Assembly: GCA_031273645.1 (NCBI GenBank)
Contig: JAISRM010000109.1
Span: 1-5,258, forward strand
Origin: Endomicrobium sp.
Lineage (GTDB): Bacteria > Elusimicrobiota > Endomicrobiia > Endomicrobiales > Endomicrobiaceae
DNA length: 5,258 nucleotides
Direction of reading: 5' to 3'
The notes under the pieces are model-generated. The model searched no databases and was not told the DNA's origin. It saw only the letters and a list, made by a program, of their open reading frames with translations. This document shows, piece after piece, positions 3,167 to 5,258 of the stretch (its first letter is position 1; each line of letters starts with the position of its first letter). The translations under genes were made by a program, and so were the position numbers.

Positions 3167-4660
3167 TTACTTCTGCGCGCTGCTTTCCAGCTGTTTTATG
3201 AATTCGATTCTTCCTTCAAGATTTTGTTTTATCAAATCGTACTGCAAATCGTAACCGTACTTGTTTTCTTCAAGAACTCTGCCGGCCTCTTGCAAATAGG
3301 CAAGTTTATTTTTCATTTCAGGTATCCAATTGATTTTTAAAGCCCAGCCCCAAACTTGGCTAAGCCCGCCGTTTACGATCATGGCATCCGTTACTGTCTG
3401 AGGGTCTTTCCACATATATTTTCTTGAAAAACTGTTTGAAAAGGAAAAGACAAAAAAGGCTATAAATACGGTAAGGCCGGCGTATTTTTTATATCCGGTC
3501 AAATAAGGGATTATGTAATATTTTGCAAAAGAACACGCAATAAAAAATATTCCAATGCATGCCGCATACATATATCTAAGGCTTATAAGTTCGGATTTAT
3601 ACATTACCGCAATGCCGGGCAGCAGAAACAATACAAAAAATGACGTCCCTAATAAACCTTCGGTTTGATTTTTTTTGTAAACCTTAAAAGAAATAAACGC
3701 AAAAAGAAGAATTAACGCAAAACTTCCAAGATAGACAAACGGCGTTTGGCTAAAAAGCGCAAGCGGCGGCGCAAAAATGATGTCAAAAAACGGCGGAACA
3801 AAAGAATACGCTAAATAATGCGCAATGATTGCGGGTATTTTATAAAAAGACTGCCAGCCGAAAAGTTTGACGGAAAAAATAAGCCCGTTGTCAAAAACGG
3901 CCGACTGTGTAAACATCGAATTTCTTAAATGGGATATATACAAATTCAGCGCTATAAAAGCGCAGGCGGTAACGGCAAAAGGCAGTATTTTAAAAAAAAC
4001 TTTTTTGATTTGCGCGCCGACAGAAACAACTGCGCCGGCAGAATTTTTCTTTTCCCGATAAACTGCAAATTCATAAACTGCCAGCAAAGCCGGCAAAACT
4101 ATAACGGTAGGCCAAAACAATAGTCCCGCAGCATATAATAAAACGGCGATAGCCGTAAAGTGACGGCTTTGATTGCGCTTTAATCCGGACGCATGCGTAA
4201 ACGTATATATATAAAATGATAAAAATCCAAAAAAAACGGTAAACAGATGTCCGCGCGCCGCTATTTCGTTTACCGCATTGCTGCAAACCGGCGAAACGCC
4301 AAACAGTAAAGCCGTAAAAAATGCCGCCGCATACGATTTTGAAAGACGCAAAATAAGCAAATAGCATAGGATCACATTAAAAATATGAATAAAATCGCTT
4401 AGCAAATGCGAGACGTGAGGATTGTATCCGAAAACGAAATTCAGACAATAATTTGTAAGATGTTTAAACGGAACATAAAAGTGAAAAAAATTAAAATCGG
4501 TAAAAAGTTTTAAAGGGGAGTTGAGCTGAGGATTTAAATATTTATTTAAAACAATTTCCTGATAATCGTCATAATAGCTGTAACTGTTTGTAAAATTGCC
4601 CAAATAAAGCAAAGCGCAAATTCCGGCAAGAATTAAAATATGCAAAATTATTTTATTCAT
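3167..4660 (-). CDS. Polytopic GT-C/TMTC-like glycosyltransferase-type membrane protein
   Basis: The product is 497 residues with about 11-12 hydrophobic spans. After the first span (3-20) the first external loop carries an acidic pair D31-D32 in the context SYYDDYQEIVLN. Next come a VPFKHLTNYCLNFVFG stretch (63-78), a SHLLSDFIHIFN segment (84-95) and NEIAARGHLF (131-140). Later motifs are LRYMYAACIGIFF (361-373) and YMWKDP (415-420). This order resembles the GT-C superfamily proteins related to eukaryotic TMTC and bacterial O-glycosylating enzymes, which transfer a sugar from a lipid carrier outside the membrane with an acidic residue in the first loop as catalyst. Unlike many relatives it has no TPR tail, only a short charged helix (about 445-495). 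The start is the first ATG after an in-frame TAA; no strong Shine-Dalgarno is visible. It lies 48 nt downstream of the FmdB gene with no clear terminator between. Substrate and catalysis are not proven by the sequence. Confidence 0.75.
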   Translation of the reverse strand: MNKIILHILILAGICALLYLGNFTNSYSYYDDYQEIVLNKYLNPQLNSPLKLFTDFNFFHFYVPFKHLTNYCLNFVFGYNPHVSHLLSDFIHIFNVILCYLLILRLSKSYAAAFFTALLFGVSPVCSNAVNEIAARGHLFTVFFGFLSFYIYTFTHASGLKRNQSRHFTAIAVLLYAAGLLFWPTVIVLPALLAVYEFAVYREKKNSAGAVVSVGAQIKKVFFKILPFAVTACAFIALNLYISHLRNSMFTQSAVFDNGLIFSVKLFGWQSFYKIPAIIAHYLAYSFVPPFFDIIFAPPLALFSQTPFVYLGSFALILLFAFISFKVYKKNQTEGLLGTSFFVLFLLPGIAVMYKSELISLRYMYAACIGIFFIACSFAKYYIIPYLTGYKKYAGLTVFIAFFVFSFSNSFSRKYMWKDPQTVTDAMIVNGGLSQVWGWALKINWIPEMKNKLAYLQEAGRVLEENKYGYDLQYDLIKQNLEGRIEFIKQLESSAQK

Positions 4661-4708
4661 AAATGGTTAACTGATTTATCCCGCTTTTATTTTAACTGCC
4701 GGCTGCCG

Positions 4709-4936
4709 TTAATGACAGCAGCCGCCTGAGCATTTGTGTTTCTGCGGCAAAGGGCAGTAATCGTTTGCGGCGCACGAGGGCGAAGACGAAGCCTTTGAAG
4801 CGGCTGAAAATGTTGAAAGACATTTTTCCACTTCGCCGCTTTTGCACGAAGGACATTCAACTTTTTCAGAACTTGAGAAAACGAGAATTTCAAATTTGCG
4901 ATTGCATTTTTTACATGTGAACTCAAATATAGGCAT
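4709..4936 (-). CDS. FmdB-family zinc-ribbon protein
   Basis: The product is 75 residues. It begins MPIFEFTCKKCNRKFE, the hallmark start of the FmdB-type putative regulatory family. C8/C11 and C28/C31 form the zinc-binding pairs. After the ribbon comes a Ser/Ala-rich linker (41-54) and an unusual Cys/His-rich tail (C55, C61, H67, C69, C73, C74, H75) that could bind a second metal. The family is small, cytosolic and poorly characterised; the name comes from a gene linked to formamidase regulation, and the family should not be read as proven regulators. The start is set by GGAGG four bases before ATG (4941-4945). A structured leader lies just upstream at 4996-5105, with a segment complementary to this ribosome site. 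It is probably co-transcribed with the GT-C gene. Confidence 0.88.
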   Translation of the reverse strand: MPIFEFTCKKCNRKFEILVFSSSEKVECPSCKSGEVEKCLSTFSAASKASSSPSCAANDYCPLPQKHKCSGGCCH

Positions 4937-4938
4937 TT

Positions 4939-4945
4939 TTCCTCC
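4939..4945 (-). promoter_or_regulatory. Shine-Dalgarno site of the FmdB gene with leader complement
   Basis: On the minus strand GGAGGAA lies directly before AAATG. Its exact complement UUCCUCC occurs once in the leader (plus coordinates 5021-5027), so the ribosome site could be masked. The zinc-ribbon gene at 2207 uses the same GGAGG with the same 4-nt spacing, but I found no such complement close to it. Confidence 0.6.
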
Positions 4946-4995
4946 AAGATAAAACTTCGTCTTTTTTATTATATATATTTCTTAATACTTTCTAT

Positions 4996-5105
4996 GTAAT
5001 TGCCCGCCCTTAAGGTTGTAGGAGGAAGTCAGCCCGCATAAGCGGACGGGGCAAAGACTCGTATCATTGCAAATGCCCCGACCCGTAAAGTCGTGAGAAA
5101 ATTAC
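4996..5105 (-). ncRNA. Structured leader or small RNA upstream of the FmdB gene, class unknown
   Basis: This stretch is more GC-rich than its surroundings and full of pairing arms. GTAATT (4996-5001) closes with AATTAC (5100-5105). CGGGGCA (5047-5053) pairs with TGCCCCG (5074-5080) around a 20-nt loop. CCGC-ATAA-GCGG is at 5034-5045. CGAC/GTCG is at 5079-5082 and 5090-5093, competing with the second stem by two bases. CCTTAAGG is at 5008-5015. The minus strand is favoured because a possible promoter (5099-5127) precedes it and UUCCUCC at 5021-5027 could mask the FmdB ribosome site. I do not recognise 6S, SRP, RNase P, tmRNA or a known riboswitch in it. The orientation and class remain open; a small RNA on the plus strand is possible. 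Confidence 0.5.
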
Positions 5106-5127
5106 TTCTCTTTAAGTCTGTTATCAA
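5099..5127 (-). promoter_or_regulatory. Candidate promoter for the FmdB leader
   Basis: On the minus strand TTGATA (5122-5127) matches five of six -35 consensus bases and is separated by 17 bp from TAATTT (5099-5104), a weak -10 box. Transcription would start near 5092, inside the closing stem of the structured region, so this promoter and the 6-bp closing stem may not both be relevant. Confidence 0.35.
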
Positions 5128-5138
5128 CCCGCAGGTTT

Positions 5139-5258
5139 TTAAAGTTCAATTTTAATTTTTACCGTTTTGGTTTTGACTATCGATTTGACGGCGTCGATTT
5201 CTTTTAACGCTTTTTCAAGATTTTCTCTCATTGTGTCGTGTGTGATGATTATTATTTG
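5139..5258 (-). CDS. hom: Homoserine dehydrogenase, C-terminal ACT-domain end (partial)
   Basis: An open frame of 39 codons enters from the right edge and ends with TAA at 5139-5141. It starts QIIIITHDTMRENLEKAL and ends KTVKIKIEL. This fits the last ACT-domain segment of homoserine dehydrogenase, where an I-I-x-L/I-T-H strand is followed by an E-x-x-x-x-x-A-L helix and a final basic beta strand close to the C-terminus. The enzyme reduces aspartate semialdehyde to homoserine in threonine and methionine synthesis; the ACT domain is regulatory. Another ACT-domain protein cannot be excluded from 39 residues. No terminator is visible between its stop and the structured leader of the FmdB gene. 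Confidence 0.65.
   Translation of the reverse strand, partial: QIIIITHDTMRENLEKALKEIDAVKSIVKTKTVKIKIEL

Noticed and set aside
4700..4724. 7-bp hairpin (CGGCTGC/GCAGCCG) over the FmdB stop codon as a terminator
   Set aside because: No U tract follows it on the minus strand; it could at most reduce read-through to the GT-C gene.
4687..4947. Second minus-strand open frame over the FmdB gene
   Set aside because: It is an overlapping frame of basic low-complexity sequence; the other frame has the FmdB signature and correct CxxC pairs.
5021..5028. GGAGGAAG on the plus strand as a Shine-Dalgarno for a plus-strand gene
   Set aside because: No start codon follows at a suitable distance and no open frame begins there; its value lies in being the reverse complement of an anti-Shine-Dalgarno on the minus strand.
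4996..5105. 6S RNA, RNase P, SRP or tmRNA
   Set aside because: The conserved signature sequences of RNase P, SRP and tmRNA are absent on both strands, and the region is shorter than typical 6S RNA, although a divergent 6S cannot be fully excluded without a covariance search.

Overview
The window looks like a chromosomal stretch of a low-GC, probably Gram-negative bacterium. All four genes that can be supported lie on the minus strand, and about 40% of the window is intergenic DNA packed with short palindromic repeats. I cannot place the organism from sequence alone. The protein style (Lys/Ile/Phe-rich, small zinc-ribbon proteins, multi-span GT-C type protein) would fit Elusimicrobiota (Endomicrobium-like), but this is a weak guess.

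Layout from left to right. Positions 1-311 hold two copies of an 84-bp repeat and several 13-bp hairpins. Positions 319-695 hold a complete minus-strand cobalamin (B12) riboswitch with a candidate promoter on its right and an intrinsic terminator on its left. No coding sequence lies downstream of it within the window, so its target is either beyond the left edge or is the short terminated RNA itself. Positions 696-1121 are repeats. Positions 1122-2207 encode a membrane protein with a predicted periplasmic coiled coil and two C-terminal zinc ribbons, of unknown function. Positions 2208-3166 are a dense repeat array. Positions 3167-4660 encode a polytopic GT-C/TMTC-like glycosyltransferase-type membrane protein. 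Positions 4709-4936 encode an FmdB-family zinc-ribbon protein 48 nt upstream of it, probably in the same transcript. Positions 4937-5138 hold a structured leader or small RNA. Positions 5139-5258 are the 3' end of a gene that reads as homoserine dehydrogenase (ACT-domain end), cut by the right edge.

The most unusual content is the repeat system. It has four interlocking parts: (1) a 20-bp inverted repeat of the form ATTCCC-N8-GGGAAT, the same formula as the dRS3 element of Neisseria; (2) spacer units of about 78 bp flanked by inverted copies of that element, an arrangement like neisserial intergenic mosaic elements (NIMEs); (3) three 68-bp long forms in which the 8-bp core is replaced by a 56-bp insert with its own hairpin; and (4) a family of 13-bp hairpins (CAGAC-GAA-GTCTG and variants) with paired changes in both arms, flanked by A and T runs like bidirectional terminators, and sitting just past the stop codons of both large genes.

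The second point of interest is the leader of the FmdB gene. It can fold into several GC-rich hairpins and carries a 7-nt segment perfectly complementary to that gene's own Shine-Dalgarno sequence, which would allow translational control. The genes show no shared pathway beyond the probable FmdB/GT-C transcript.
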